NCBI RefSeq assembly: GCF_027484945.1
Contig: NZ_JAIXRZ010000058.1
Coordinates: forward strand, 1-49,024
DNA length: 49,024 nt
Reading direction: 5' to 3'
DNA from: Flavobacterium sp.
GTDB lineage: Bacteria > Bacteroidota > Bacteroidia > Flavobacteriales > Flavobacteriaceae
Shown here piece by piece: positions 26,227 through 35,390 of this stretch. The position numbers and the translations under genes were made by a program. The notes under the pieces are model-generated. The model was not told the origin of the DNA and did no database searches. It worked only from the letters and a program-made list of their open reading frames with translations. The first letter of the stretch is position 1, and each line of letters begins with the position of its first letter.

Positions 26227-27927
26227 TTAGAATGAAGTATTAAATGTTAACGTAAGCCCCGAGCTTTCAGGGACAAAGCGACATACACCACCCACACACA
26301 CCAAGCCGCCCCGTTGACGTCCGTAGTTTAGGGAAATACGGGATGCATTTTTACGGAATGACCCTCCTACGTTATAGTAGTGGTTCCGATAATAATCTAA
26401 GTCATTACCATAATTGTACAAATCGTACACATACATCGAGAATTTCGAATTGAAGTTGAACTCAAGCGTGGCTGAAGCCCAATTTTTTCGATCATAATCG
26501 GCCCACATATGTTCGCCCATAAAGCGAATGGACTGTCCTTTTTTCAATTTATAAATTATATCAGCGCCAACAATATGGGTTTTTATTTCACCGGCTGCAT
26601 CTTCAATATATTTTTTATTGTAGTATTGATTAATATAACTTAAAATAGTTTGCCATTTTGTATTCCATTTTTTAGTGATTTCAAAATTCAAATCGGAAAA
26701 CATACGTTGGCCGAATCCAAAGAAATCGGTTGCATAATTTTGGGGATTAAAAATGTAATATGTACCGCTAAGTGCATTATAATTGGAAAAGTTAAGTGCA
26801 ATCTTAGTGCCGTATTTTCCGCCCAATAAGGTTCCTTTTTTAATATCGTAAAATAAATCTATTTGTCCTCCAATATCCCCTGCCTTTACATAACTAGATC
26901 CAGCTAAAAGTACATTGGGTTGGGCCTGATATACATAGATGTTGGCTAAATTATAATGGTGTTGTTTGGTTAAGCTGGGGATAAAATTCATAATGCGATC
27001 ATTAAAAACATTGCCTTTAGCGGCACGTTCAGAGAAAAAACTCATGTTTTCCAATCGGCGGAAGGTTCCATCAATACCAAATCCTTTTTTTGAATACCCT
27101 AAATTAATCAATAAAGCACTTCCGGGTTTAATTAATTTATTGTCAACTTGTCCGGGTGCTTGAACTACAGCATCTTCTGTTTTATAATTGTATTCGGCAG
27201 AAAAGTAAACTGAATTATGTGTTAGATTGATTCGTCCGGAAATTCCACTCGTTAATGCATCAAAATTAGGATTTACTATATCGGTTTTTTCATAGCGCCC
27301 CACATAATTTCCTCCTAAAGTGAGTTCGGTAGTTTCCCATTTCAGTACATTCGAAAGCCTTAATTCCCAATCGCCCCCAAAAATCTCAGAACGCGCAACA
27401 TCAAAACCAGTACGTTGTTTTCCATAAATTAACTTTGCTGTAAATGAAGTGTTGGGCTTAAAAATAATACGCCCTCCGCGCAAAGCATTGTTGATCCCCA
27501 AAGCCCGATCTTCCCAACTCCGAAACAATAAACCGCTTCCAAATTGTTCATAGAAATAACCCGCTGTTGCATCGAGTTTTTCTCCTTTGTATTGCACAAA
27601 ATAAGTAGCCACATTGGTGCCATTGTATTTTGGGTTCATGTTTAAAAGCGCATTTTGTTCATACGCTTCTCCTTGAATTCCAGCAATCCATTTTTTATAG
27701 GTGTAATTTAAAAATAGATACGTATTAGATCTAAGGGGTTCAATCGGTTGTACGGTTGAATTGCCTACTTCATCCTTCAATCCTTTATCATTCAAATACC
27801 ATTGCGTATTCGATTCTATTCCGCCGCTGAGGGTTCCTTTATCTTTGGGTTTTTCTTCCGTTTGTGCAAAGCTTACTGCAGTAACCAAAAGCGCAAGACA
27901 AGCGCTGTAAAAGTAATTTTTAATCAT
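26227..27927 (-). CDS. DUF6029-type outer-membrane beta-barrel protein
   Basis: 566 residues with a signal peptide ending SFAQ near residue 22 and then alternating strands throughout, ending GLTLTFNTSF with a C-terminal Phe. This fits an outer-membrane barrel of the DUF6029 type. Typical phrases are GTLSGGIESNTQWYLND and ATAGYFYEQFGSGLLFRSWEDRALGINNALRG. It lies between a TlpA-like thioredoxin (2 bp upstream) and the diheme cytochrome (1 bp downstream), which places the barrel in a redox setting. No plug domain is seen. The function is unknown. Confidence 0.83.
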   Translation of the reverse strand: MIKNYFYSACLALLVTAVSFAQTEEKPKDKGTLSGGIESNTQWYLNDKGLKDEVGNSTVQPIEPLRSNTYLFLNYTYKKWIAGIQGEAYEQNALLNMNPKYNGTNVATYFVQYKGEKLDATAGYFYEQFGSGLLFRSWEDRALGINNALRGGRIIFKPNTSFTAKLIYGKQRTGFDVARSEIFGGDWELRLSNVLKWETTELTLGGNYVGRYEKTDIVNPNFDALTSGISGRINLTHNSVYFSAEYNYKTEDAVVQAPGQVDNKLIKPGSALLINLGYSKKGFGIDGTFRRLENMSFFSERAAKGNVFNDRIMNFIPSLTKQHHYNLANIYVYQAQPNVLLAGSSYVKAGDIGGQIDLFYDIKKGTLLGGKYGTKIALNFSNYNALSGTYYIFNPQNYATDFFGFGQRMFSDLNFEITKKWNTKWQTILSYINQYYNKKYIEDAAGEIKTHIVGADIIYKLKKGQSIRFMGEHMWADYDRKNWASATLEFNFNSKFSMYVYDLYNYGNDLDYYRNHYYNVGGSFRKNASRISLNYGRQRGGLVCVGGVCRFVPESSGLTLTFNTSF

Positions 27928-27929
27928 GA

Positions 27930-28406
27930 TTACAACTGCTTCAATTTAGCAAACAATTCGGTCTCACTACCGGGCACATAACCGTTTTGGATATGTACAA
28001 TTTGACCGTTTTTAACCACTAGAGTGTAAGGTATGTTGACAATGGTTAAGGCGCGCTTCAAATCTTGGTTGGTGTCCAACAAAATAGTATAGGGCCATCC
28101 TTTTCCATTAACTAAAGGCTTTACCCTTTTTTGCGTACGTGCGTCATCGGTAGAAATCGCTATAACCTCCAAATTGAGTTCTTTTTTCCAGTCCTCAATG
28201 ATATCATTTAATTCATCCAGTTCATTGATGCAAGGGCCGCACCATGTAGCCCAAAAAGAAAAAATATAGAGCTTGTCTTTTTCAGAAAATTCGTTTTTTA
28301 ATACTACGGATTTGCCTTCTAAATTGGTTAAGGTTACATCGGGCAAAGCGGTTTGTGCATTTCCGAATAGGCTTAATAAGAAAAGTAATACGGTTATTTT
28401 ATTCAT
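27930..28406 (-). CDS. TlpA-like thioredoxin-fold protein
   Basis: A 158-residue periplasmic thiol-disulfide protein. After a signal peptide (LLFLLSLFGNAQ) comes an AhpC/TSA-like thioredoxin fold with the active site WCGPC in SFWATWCGPCINELDELN, and the cis-Pro region IPYTLVV. Members often reduce disulfides during cytochrome c maturation or copper delivery. Here it is the first gene of a tight three-gene operon with DUF6029 and the diheme cytochrome, so keeping the heme cysteines reduced is a reasonable inference. The 99-bp divergent gap to the second Omp28-like gene should hold both promoters. Confidence 0.9.
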   Translation of the reverse strand: MNKITVLLFLLSLFGNAQTALPDVTLTNLEGKSVVLKNEFSEKDKLYIFSFWATWCGPCINELDELNDIIEDWKKELNLEVIAISTDDARTQKRVKPLVNGKGWPYTILLDTNQDLKRALTIVNIPYTLVVKNGQIVHIQNGYVPGSETELFAKLKQL

Positions 28407-28505
28407 TGTTTAGGGGTATTATTATACAAATAAATAAATAATCTGATTAAAAGTAAAGGATTTTTCTTTTTATTTGTAGTTATAAATGTAATGCTTTGAT
28501 TTGCT

Positions 28506-29378
28506 ATGAAAATAAACGCTTTAACTGCGCTTTTTGCAGCGACAATTTTGTTGATTTCGTGCCAAGAAACAACCATAGTTGAAAACCGTCCCGATGGTTC
28601 ATCAACAGCTCCACCTGTATCGGGTTATTTCAAAAAAAATGTATTGATTGAGGATTACACCGGCACTTGGTGTGGGAATTGTACCCGCGTGTCGTGGGCA
28701 ATGAAACAAGCCAGTGAAGTTTCCGATAAAGTAGTACAGGTGGCTATTCATAATGGTAATGATCCCTATCATTTTCCTGGGATTGCTCCTTTAAAAAATT
28801 TGATTTTGCCCAATTCGCCCCTTGCTTTGCCGGTTTCACGATTAAATCGCATGGAAGTTTGGAGCTTCCCTGAAACTTCAAATGTTCAACAAGCAATCGA
28901 TTTAACAGGGAACAATACTACCATAGGATTAGCCATGAGTTCAACCGTAGCTAATGGATCGATCAATTTGGATGTCAAAGTAAAATGTTTGGATGATTAC
29001 AACAATTTAAAATTAGTTGTTTACCTTCTAGAGGATAAATTATATTATTTACAACGAAATTATTACAGTGATTTATACAATGGGGTTAATCCGATACCTA
29101 ATTATGAACACAATCATGTACTACGCGCTTCATTAACAGATATTTTAGGAGAAGCAATCCCAAACAGTCAGTTAGTCAATGGTTCAACCTACACTCGAAA
29201 TTTTTCAATTCCGATTCCTACTATGACACCTCCTTCCAATTTCCCTAATGTTTCCCCAAATATCAACCCCCAAAACATTAGTTTTGTTGCGTTTGTGACG
29301 CGAGGCGAGGACAATAAAGCAATTAATGCCCGCGAAGCGCATGCCAACGAATCCCAAGATTTTCAACTTAATCCATAA
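28506..29378 (+). CDS. Omp28-like thioredoxin-fold lipoprotein
   Basis: 290 residues with a lipoprotein signal (ALFAATILLISCQE, lipidated Cys about 19). The folded part starts with EDYTGTWCGNCTRVSWAM, a thioredoxin-like CxxC in the same position as in the T9SS Omp28-like protein at 22628. The rest resembles the Omp28 family: an N-terminal thioredoxin fold and a C-terminal beta domain. It has no T9SS domain, so it should stay lipid-anchored in the outer membrane. It diverges from the TlpA/DUF6029/cytochrome operon and ends at a strong terminator. Confidence 0.85.
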   Translation: MKINALTALFAATILLISCQETTIVENRPDGSSTAPPVSGYFKKNVLIEDYTGTWCGNCTRVSWAMKQASEVSDKVVQVAIHNGNDPYHFPGIAPLKNLILPNSPLALPVSRLNRMEVWSFPETSNVQQAIDLTGNNTTIGLAMSSTVANGSINLDVKVKCLDDYNNLKLVVYLLEDKLYYLQRNYYSDLYNGVNPIPNYEHNHVLRASLTDILGEAIPNSQLVNGSTYTRNFSIPIPTMTPPSNFPNVSPNINPQNISFVAFVTRGEDNKAINAREAHANESQDFQLNP

Positions 29379-29387
29379 AAATAGTAC

Positions 29388-29416
29388 AAAGGTCGTCGAT
29401 TAGACGGCCTTTTTTA
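29388..29416 (+). terminator. Terminator after the Omp28-like lipoprotein gene
   Basis: AAAGGTCGTC (29388-29397) and GACGGCCTTT (29403-29412) pair with one wobble around a GATTA loop, followed by a T run to 29416. Confidence 0.9.
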
Positions 29417-29509
29417 TTTCATCTAAAATTATACAAAATCTAAAGTTGGAAGATGCTCCCAATGAATTGCATTCCTTTTCTAAAAAGCAAAACCATTTAG
29501 AATAAATCG

Positions 29510-29517
29510 TATTTTTG
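29510..29517 (+). promoter_or_regulatory. Promoter -7 element of the queD-lpxH pair
   Basis: TATTTTTG matches TAnnTTTG and ends 17 bases before the ATG at 29535. No TTG partner at 22 bp. Confidence 0.5.
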
Positions 29518-29534
29518 CGCTGTAAATTTACATT

Positions 29535-29987
29535 ATGAGTACGATTCGTATTACCAAACAGTTCAATTTTGAAACCGGACATGCCTTGTATGGCTATGAC
29601 GGCAAGTGTAAAAATGTGCACGGTCATAGCTATAAATTATCGGTTACGGTTATTGGTAAACCTATTACCGACTCGACCCATGTAAAATTCGGCATGGTCA
29701 TCGATTTTTCTGATTTAAAGAAAATCGTCAAAGAGGAAATTGTCGATATTTTTGATCACGCTACGGTTTTTAATAAAAACACCCCCCATATCGAATTAGC
29801 CGCAGAACTGCAGTCCCGTGGTCATCATGTAATTTTAGTAGATTACCAACCGACCAGCGAAAACATGGTCATCGATTTTGCTCAAAAAATTTGTAGTCGC
29901 CTCCCTGAATCCATTCAATTGTATTCGTTGCGTTTGCAAGAAACCGAAACCTCTTATGCGGAATGGTTTGCTTCTGATAATCACTAA
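29535..29987 (+). CDS. queD: 6-carboxytetrahydropterin synthase-type enzyme
   Basis: A 150-residue member of the PTPS/QueD family, which converts dihydroneopterin triphosphate to 6-carboxytetrahydropterin on the way to queuosine. Zinc ligands H16 (in FETGHAL), H29 and H31 (in NVHGHSY) and the nucleophile C25 are present, as is the C-terminal ETETSYAEW. Pyruvoyl-tetrahydropterin synthase activity cannot be excluded from sequence, and no other queuosine gene is in the window. It is followed two bases later by lpxH, so the two should be co-transcribed. Confidence 0.88.
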   Translation: MSTIRITKQFNFETGHALYGYDGKCKNVHGHSYKLSVTVIGKPITDSTHVKFGMVIDFSDLKKIVKEEIVDIFDHATVFNKNTPHIELAAELQSRGHHVILVDYQPTSENMVIDFAQKICSRLPESIQLYSLRLQETETSYAEWFASDNH

Positions 29988-29989
29988 TT

Positions 29990-30736
29990 ATGGGTAAAAA
30001 AATCTATTTTGCTTCCGATCAACATTTGGGCGCTCCAACACCCGAAGCGAGTTTTCCACGCGAACAAAAGTTTGTGGCTTGGCTTGATATGGTAAAACAA
30101 GATGCTGAAGCGATTTTTTTATTGGGTGATTTGTTTGATTTTTGGTTTGAATACCAAACCGTTGTCCCCAAAGGTTTTGTTAGGGTATTAGGAAAGTTGG
30201 CAGAAATTCGAGATAGTGGGATTCCCATTTATTTTTTTGTTGGCAATCACGATTTGTGGATGAATGGTTATTTTGAAAAAGAACTTACTATTCCGGTATT
30301 CCACGATAATAAAACATTTACTTTTCATGGAAAGTCTTTTTTAATTGGGCATGGCGATGGTAAAGGCCCGGGTGACAAAGGCTACAAACGGATGAAAAAG
30401 GTGTTTACCAATTCCTTTTCTAAATGGCTCTACCGTTGGTTACATCCCGATTTTGGTGTTAAACTGGCCCAATACCTTTCGGTTAAAAACAAGTTGATAT
30501 CGGGCGAAGCCGATGTAAAGTTTTTGGGAGAAGATAACGAATGGTTGGTGCGCTATTGTAAACGAAAATTAGAAACCCAACACTTTGATTATTTTGTTTT
30601 TGGACACCGCCATTTACCCATGACGATAGCATTGAATGAATCGTCAACCTATATCAATCTAGGGGATTGGATAGGTTATTTTACCTATGGTGTTTTTGAC
30701 GGAACGCAATTTTCACTCGAAAAATTTGAATCATAG
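29990..30736 (+). CDS. lpxH: UDP-2,3-diacylglucosamine diphosphatase LpxH
   Basis: Releases UMP from UDP-2,3-diacylglucosamine to give lipid X in lipid A synthesis. The 248-residue calcineurin-type phosphoesterase shows each metal motif: DQH at 10-12, GDLFD at 46-50, GNHD at 85-88, GHGDG at about 120-124, and GHRHLP near residue 205. The FDFWFEY segment after GDLFD is typical of LpxH. It is coupled to queD (2-bp gap) and overlaps the 3' end of the convergent hypothetical gene by 6 bp. Confidence 0.93.
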   Translation: MGKKIYFASDQHLGAPTPEASFPREQKFVAWLDMVKQDAEAIFLLGDLFDFWFEYQTVVPKGFVRVLGKLAEIRDSGIPIYFFVGNHDLWMNGYFEKELTIPVFHDNKTFTFHGKSFLIGHGDGKGPGDKGYKRMKKVFTNSFSKWLYRWLHPDFGVKLAQYLSVKNKLISGEADVKFLGEDNEWLVRYCKRKLETQHFDYFVFGHRHLPMTIALNESSTYINLGDWIGYFTYGVFDGTQFSLEKFES

Positions 30737-31666
30737 TTTTCGACCAATCAAATTAACGGCAGGAGTGCGAATTATACTTTTACTGGGTTTTTTGAAAAAT
30801 TGAAAGGCAAAATCATAATTTATCCAAGCATTGGCATTGTATAGTTCTTCGCTCTCTTGTTGAGTGACGATATCTCTATATTTTGTATAGAAGTTAGTTT
30901 CATTAGAACATTGAAACTTAATCAGTGTTTGCTCTTCCTTTGGTGGGCTAAAAACGGTTTCAGTTGCATCACAATAGTCAATCAATTCAAATGCTACTAA
31001 AATTTCTTCTCCTTGATCAAGTGTATACGAAACAGGCGTTTCAACTTTGTTTTTTTGTTTTGGCGTTAGTTTCTGAATGGGTGAAATATAAACGGGAATC
31101 GCTTTGAATAGACTTATATAGGGGTGTTCTATACTTTCTTTATTGACCACTACTTTATAAAAAAGGATGCGGTAATGTGTTGTATGCGTTACTTTTTTGA
31201 CATACCAACGCACATTTTCGATTGCCATATCAAACGGTTGATTATTGACTAAAAGAATACCAAAAGTTAGTTCTTTTGGAATATACATTCCTTTCGATTG
31301 CGGTAAAATTCGGTTGTGTTCACCTAAGGCAATTTTTTGATCTACCTCGCCGATTACTACTTCATCCAATTCATAGATTTTTTTCTTGAGATAAATCACT
31401 TCGTTCAATTGATCTAGCGCATAGCCCTTCGTTTCAAAATTGAATTTGGAAAAAACAATCGAATCAAAGGCAATTTGGGGTAAAATTGTTGCTTCTTTTT
31501 CGGGGGTAATACCTGCAAAGACTTTCTTTTTTTGGTGAAAAAGTTGGAAATTGACATCCGTTAAGAATTCGCTGGTTTCTTCATCAAGTGGGATAAATCG
31601 TATTTCTTGCCCGGCAATCGGGAAGGAAAAAATTAAACCAATGAAAAGACTGAAGATTCGAATCAT
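30731..31666 (-). CDS. Exported hypothetical protein with carboxypeptidase-like N-terminal domain
   Basis: 311 residues with a signal peptide (LFIGLIFSFPIAGQ, cut near 19). Residues 20-105 look like a carboxypeptidase-regulatory-like beta domain ending in the phrase YELDEVVIGE, the kind of link seen before plug domains in TonB receptors. The remaining 200 residues are beta-rich with several cysteines and no recognised motif. It is probably periplasmic or attached to the outer membrane. It follows the MFS gene by 47 bp on the same strand and has a promoter-like TATCTTTC upstream. I do not recognise a family with confidence. Confidence 0.7.
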   Translation of the reverse strand: MIRIFSLFIGLIFSFPIAGQEIRFIPLDEETSEFLTDVNFQLFHQKKKVFAGITPEKEATILPQIAFDSIVFSKFNFETKGYALDQLNEVIYLKKKIYELDEVVIGEVDQKIALGEHNRILPQSKGMYIPKELTFGILLVNNQPFDMAIENVRWYVKKVTHTTHYRILFYKVVVNKESIEHPYISLFKAIPVYISPIQKLTPKQKNKVETPVSYTLDQGEEILVAFELIDYCDATETVFSPPKEEQTLIKFQCSNETNFYTKYRDIVTQQESEELYNANAWINYDFAFQFFKKPSKSIIRTPAVNLIGRKL

Positions 31667-31713
31667 AGCTTTAAAAAACGAAAGATAATAGTTTCTTTCT
31701 CAACAAATCTCAT

Positions 31714-32970
31714 TTACAATTCTTCAATTTTTTTATGAATATCCAATTTCCGGAAAGAAGGCGAAAGTGCCCCCGTTAAGGTTACTGTTAAAAGCGTCAT
31801 GCAGCCGCCAAAAACAACTGCGGAGACCGTTCCCATTAATTTGGCCGTAACACCACTTTCAAATGCCCCTAACTCATTTGACGAGCCTACAAAAATTGAA
31901 TTAACCGAAGCGACCCGACCCCGCATATGATCGGGGGTTTCCAATTGTAAAATCGTTTGTCGAATCACTACAGAAACGCCGTCAAAAAGACCACTAAGGA
32001 ATAAAGCGAGTACCGAGAGCCAAAAGTAGCTGGAGAGTCCGAATACTATCATACAAACGCCAAACATAAAAATAGCAACCAACAATTTCATTCCTGCGTT
32101 TTTATTCAAGGGAATATAGGCCGCTAGGAGCATTGTTAAAAACGAACCTACTGCTGGAGCTGCGCGAAGGATGCCGAACCCTGTCGACCCAACCTTTAGT
32201 ATGTCTTGAGCAAATACAGGAAGTAGCGCTACGGCACCTCCAAATAATACCGCAACCATATCTAAGGTGATCGCATTAAAAATGGTTTTGTTATGAAACA
32301 CAAACCGAACACCTTCTTTTAGACTTTGAAAAATAGGTTCGCCTATTTTGGAATTTAAAATGGGTTTTTTTTCTATACCCGAAAGGAATAGCAAAGCCAA
32401 AATTGTACAACCCAATACAAAACAAAGCGACCAATGTACGCCAAAAAAACCAATGGCTATACCGGAAAAGGCGGGCCCTGTTACTGCAGCAATTTGCCAT
32501 ACCGAACTGCTCCAGGTGGAAGCATTAGGATAGACTTTTTTAGGGATTAACTGACCTAACAAAGAAAATACAGCTGGGGTAATAAATGCCCGGACAATTC
32601 CTCCAAAAAACACTAAGGTATAAATCGTATAGAGAATTGTTTTTGAGGAATACTCTTTGGCAATACTTGGCAAAGTAATTAGAAACAATCCCAAACTGAT
32701 TATGCTGAAAGCCAATAAACATTTTGTTAGCAGTCTTTTTTTCTCACTTTGATCAACAATATGTCCGGCAAATAAGGCCATGCACACAGCGGGGATAATT
32801 TCCATTAAACCAATAATTCCTAGAGAAAGCGGATTTTTAGTAATACAATATACTTCCCACTCGATAATTACAAATTGCATAGACCAAGCAAACACTAAGG
32901 CAAAACGCATCAATAAGAAAAAATTAAATTCGCGAAAACGCAGTGCTTCGTAGGGGTCATTCTTTGCCAT
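31714..32970 (-). CDS. MFS transporter
   Basis: A 418-residue major facilitator with about 12 hydrophobic segments. Sequence features such as the N-terminal RFxxFLxxRFALVFAWSMQFV, GHIVDQSEKKRLL in the loop between helices 2 and 3, and SVVIRQTILQLETPDHMRGRVASVNSIFVGSSNELGAFESG near residues 333-373 fit the EntS-like (MFS_3) exporter branch. The latter stretch is highly typical of that branch. It begins 4 bp after recJ, so it should be in the same operon. The substrate is unknown; a small molecule or siderophore-like compound is only an analogy. Confidence 0.87.
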   Translation of the reverse strand: MAKNDPYEALRFREFNFFLLMRFALVFAWSMQFVIIEWEVYCITKNPLSLGIIGLMEIIPAVCMALFAGHIVDQSEKKRLLTKCLLAFSIISLGLFLITLPSIAKEYSSKTILYTIYTLVFFGGIVRAFITPAVFSLLGQLIPKKVYPNASTWSSSVWQIAAVTGPAFSGIAIGFFGVHWSLCFVLGCTILALLFLSGIEKKPILNSKIGEPIFQSLKEGVRFVFHNKTIFNAITLDMVAVLFGGAVALLPVFAQDILKVGSTGFGILRAAPAVGSFLTMLLAAYIPLNKNAGMKLLVAIFMFGVCMIVFGLSSYFWLSVLALFLSGLFDGVSVVIRQTILQLETPDHMRGRVASVNSIFVGSSNELGAFESGVTAKLMGTVSAVVFGGCMTLLTVTLTGALSPSFRKLDIHKKIEEL

Positions 32971-32974
32971 AGAT

Positions 32975-34663
32975 TTATCGTAGGTCTTTTAAACGAAGTT
33001 GTAATGAAACGGTACCTTTGAATTCATTTTCTTCTAAGCAGAAAACTGCATCAAATTTTTGGCGGTTTTGTGTCAATGATAATTTTTCTCGCAATCCAAA
33101 TCCAATGACACCAAAGATTTCAGATTGGCCTTGTTTGACGCTTAACTTTAAATGCGCTTCGTCGTTTCCAATACATTTGCCATAACCGGTATCAATTAAA
33201 TCTTTAGCCAAAAAAATAGGGGTCATGTTACCGGGGCCAAAGGGTTCAAATTGTTTCAAGAGGCGAATCAATTTGGGTGAAACATCTGTTAGATTAATTT
33301 CGGCATCAATCAAAATTTCTGGAACGAGCAAATTGGGATCAATACTACGTTTTACGAACGCTTCAAATGCGGCTTTAAACGCAGGATAGTTTTCTTCCAA
33401 CAAGGTCATCCCTGCGGCATGTTTATGTCCCCCAAATTGAATTAAGTGTTCGCTGCAGGCTTCAATAGCTTCATACAAATCGAAATCGTTTATTGATCGT
33501 GCAGAGGCGGCCAATTGATCACCACTTTTGGTAAATACAACCGTTGGCCTGTAGTAGGTAGCGATTAATCGTGATGCTACGATTCCGATAACCCCTTTAT
33601 GCCATTCTTCATAGTAAACGACAGTAGTATAACGTTCGGTTTCATTTAAATCCTGAATCTGGCGTAAGGCTTCTTCGGTTATGGCTTTATCCAACTCTCG
33701 CCGGTCTTTGTTGTGTTGTTCGATTGCATTAGCAAATTCAATCGCTTGTTCTAAATTCAACGATGTAAGCAATTCTACCGCAGCATTTCCATGTTTAATC
33801 CTTCCTGCAGCATTGATTCGAGGCGCAATAGTAAAAACAACTTCGGTTATTGTAAATACGCTTTTTTTAGCGTGTGATAACAAGGCTTTTAGGCCAGGCC
33901 TTGGACTTGAATTGATTACTTCTAAGCCAAATTTTGCTAGTATTCTGTTTTCACCTGTTATGGGTACAATGTCAGCGGCTATAGCCGTAGCTACTAAGTC
34001 CAAATAGGGAACCAAATCAAATACCGTTTGTCCCCGGCGTTCGGCAAGTGCTTGTATCAATTTGAAGCCAACCCCACAACCGCAGAGTTCGTCATAAGGA
34101 TACGAACAATCTTCCCGTTTGGGATCCAAAACCGCAATAGCATCGGGTATTGAATCACCGGGGCGGTGGTGGTCACAAATAATAAAATCAATTCCTTTAG
34201 CTTTGGCATAATTTACATGATCGATTGATTTTATTCCACAATCTAAGGCAATAATAAGGGTCATGCCATTATCTTCGGCAAAATCAATCCCTTGAAATGA
34301 AACACCATAACCTTCGGTATAACGATCGGGAATGTAGGTTGCTACATTGGGGTAATAGCTTCGTAAATAGGAGGCCATTAGCGATACGGCAGTCGTACCA
34401 TCGACATCATAGTCGCCAAACACGAGTATGTTTTCCCGGTTGTTTACGGCTTGTTCAATTCGAACTACGGCTTGTTCCATATCCTTCATGAGATACGGAT
34501 TGTGTAAGTCGTTTAGGGTAGGTCGAAAAAATCCTTTGGCTTCTTCGTAGGTGGTGATGCCTCGTTGGACTAATAATTGGGCAATCAGTTCATCGACATG
34601 CAATACGTCCATTAAATGGCGTACTTCGGAGGGATTCGGCTTTGAGTTAATGTTCCAGCGCAT
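32975..34663 (-). CDS. recJ: Single-stranded-DNA-specific exonuclease RecJ
   Basis: A 5'-3' single-strand exonuclease for recombination and mismatch repair, 562 residues, the usual length. The DHH metal motifs are visible as FGDYDVDGT (82-90) and CDHHRPGD (163-170). The DHHA1 domain has the GGHKHAAGMTL motif near residue 415, and a C-terminal OB-like region follows. The gene follows rsmI by 49 bp and precedes the MFS gene by 4 bp on the minus strand. Confidence 0.95.
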   Translation of the reverse strand: MRWNINSKPNPSEVRHLMDVLHVDELIAQLLVQRGITTYEEAKGFFRPTLNDLHNPYLMKDMEQAVVRIEQAVNNRENILVFGDYDVDGTTAVSLMASYLRSYYPNVATYIPDRYTEGYGVSFQGIDFAEDNGMTLIIALDCGIKSIDHVNYAKAKGIDFIICDHHRPGDSIPDAIAVLDPKREDCSYPYDELCGCGVGFKLIQALAERRGQTVFDLVPYLDLVATAIAADIVPITGENRILAKFGLEVINSSPRPGLKALLSHAKKSVFTITEVVFTIAPRINAAGRIKHGNAAVELLTSLNLEQAIEFANAIEQHNKDRRELDKAITEEALRQIQDLNETERYTTVVYYEEWHKGVIGIVASRLIATYYRPTVVFTKSGDQLAASARSINDFDLYEAIEACSEHLIQFGGHKHAAGMTLLEENYPAFKAAFEAFVKRSIDPNLLVPEILIDAEINLTDVSPKLIRLLKQFEPFGPGNMTPIFLAKDLIDTGYGKCIGNDEAHLKLSVKQGQSEIFGVIGFGLREKLSLTQNRQKFDAVFCLEENEFKGTVSLQLRLKDLR

Positions 34664-34712
34664 AAGAGTTGGTGTTAAAATTTTGGCGTTTATAATCGTT
34701 TCAGTATACTAT

Positions 34713-35390
34713 TTATTTTGTGGGTTTACCCCCAACAATTGCTACAATTTCTCCTTTTGGAGGTTTGCATTCATAGTGTTTTAGAACTTCTGTTGCTGTT
34801 CCACGAATGGTTTCTTCATGTAGCTTAGTAATCTCGCGCGAAATTGAAACCGGGCGATCTGCACCAAAATAGTGAACAAATTCGCTTAAGGTTTTTACTA
34901 ACTTGTGCGGAGAAACATAAATGATTATCGTTCGAGTTTCATCGGCGAGTTGGAGGAAACGCGTTTGCCGTCCTTTTTTTTCAGGTAAAAAACCTTCGAA
35001 TACAAAACGATCGTTGGGCAAACCGCTATTTACTAATGCAGGAACAAAGGCTGTAGCTCCGGGTAAGCAATCTACTTCAACCCCATTTTCTACACATGCC
35101 CGTGTAAGAAGAAAACCGGGATCAGAAATTGCAGGCGTACCGGCATCGCTGATTAAAGCTACTATTTCGCCGCCTTGAATTCGTTTTACCCAGTAATCTA
35201 CTGTTTTGTGTTCGTTGTGCATATGGTGGCTTTGCATGGGTGTTGAAATCTCAAAATGCTTTAAGAGTTTTCCGCTGTTGCGGGTATCTTCTGCCAAAAT
35301 CATATCGGCGTCCTGCAATACTTTGATGGCACGAATCGTCATGTCATCCAAATTGCCGATAGGCGTAGGCACCAAATACAATTTCCCCAT
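34713..35390 (-). CDS. rsmI: 16S rRNA 2'-O-methyltransferase RsmI
   Basis: Methylates the 2'-O of C1402 in 16S rRNA using SAM. The 225-residue protein has LYLVPTPIGNLDDMTIRA at the start, AEDTRNSGKLLKHF (about 33-46), SDAGTPAISDPG (about 82-93), a GLPNDRFVFEGFLP element, and the C-terminal PPKGEIVAIVGG. It starts directly at the stop of the acidic repeat protein: CAT at 35388-35390 is followed by TTA at 35391. The two are thus adjacent without a gap and probably translationally coupled. Confidence 0.95.
   Translation of the reverse strand: MGKLYLVPTPIGNLDDMTIRAIKVLQDADMILAEDTRNSGKLLKHFEISTPMQSHHMHNEHKTVDYWVKRIQGGEIVALISDAGTPAISDPGFLLTRACVENGVEVDCLPGATAFVPALVNSGLPNDRFVFEGFLPEKKGRQTRFLQLADETRTIIIYVSPHKLVKTLSEFVHYFGADRPVSISREITKLHEETIRGTATEVLKHYECKPPKGEIVAIVGGKPTK

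Noticed and set aside
30731..31666. Truncated TonB receptor at the exported hypothetical gene
   Set aside because: Although the N-terminal part resembles a carboxypeptidase-like domain, the rest has no plug or barrel pattern and no frameshift is visible.
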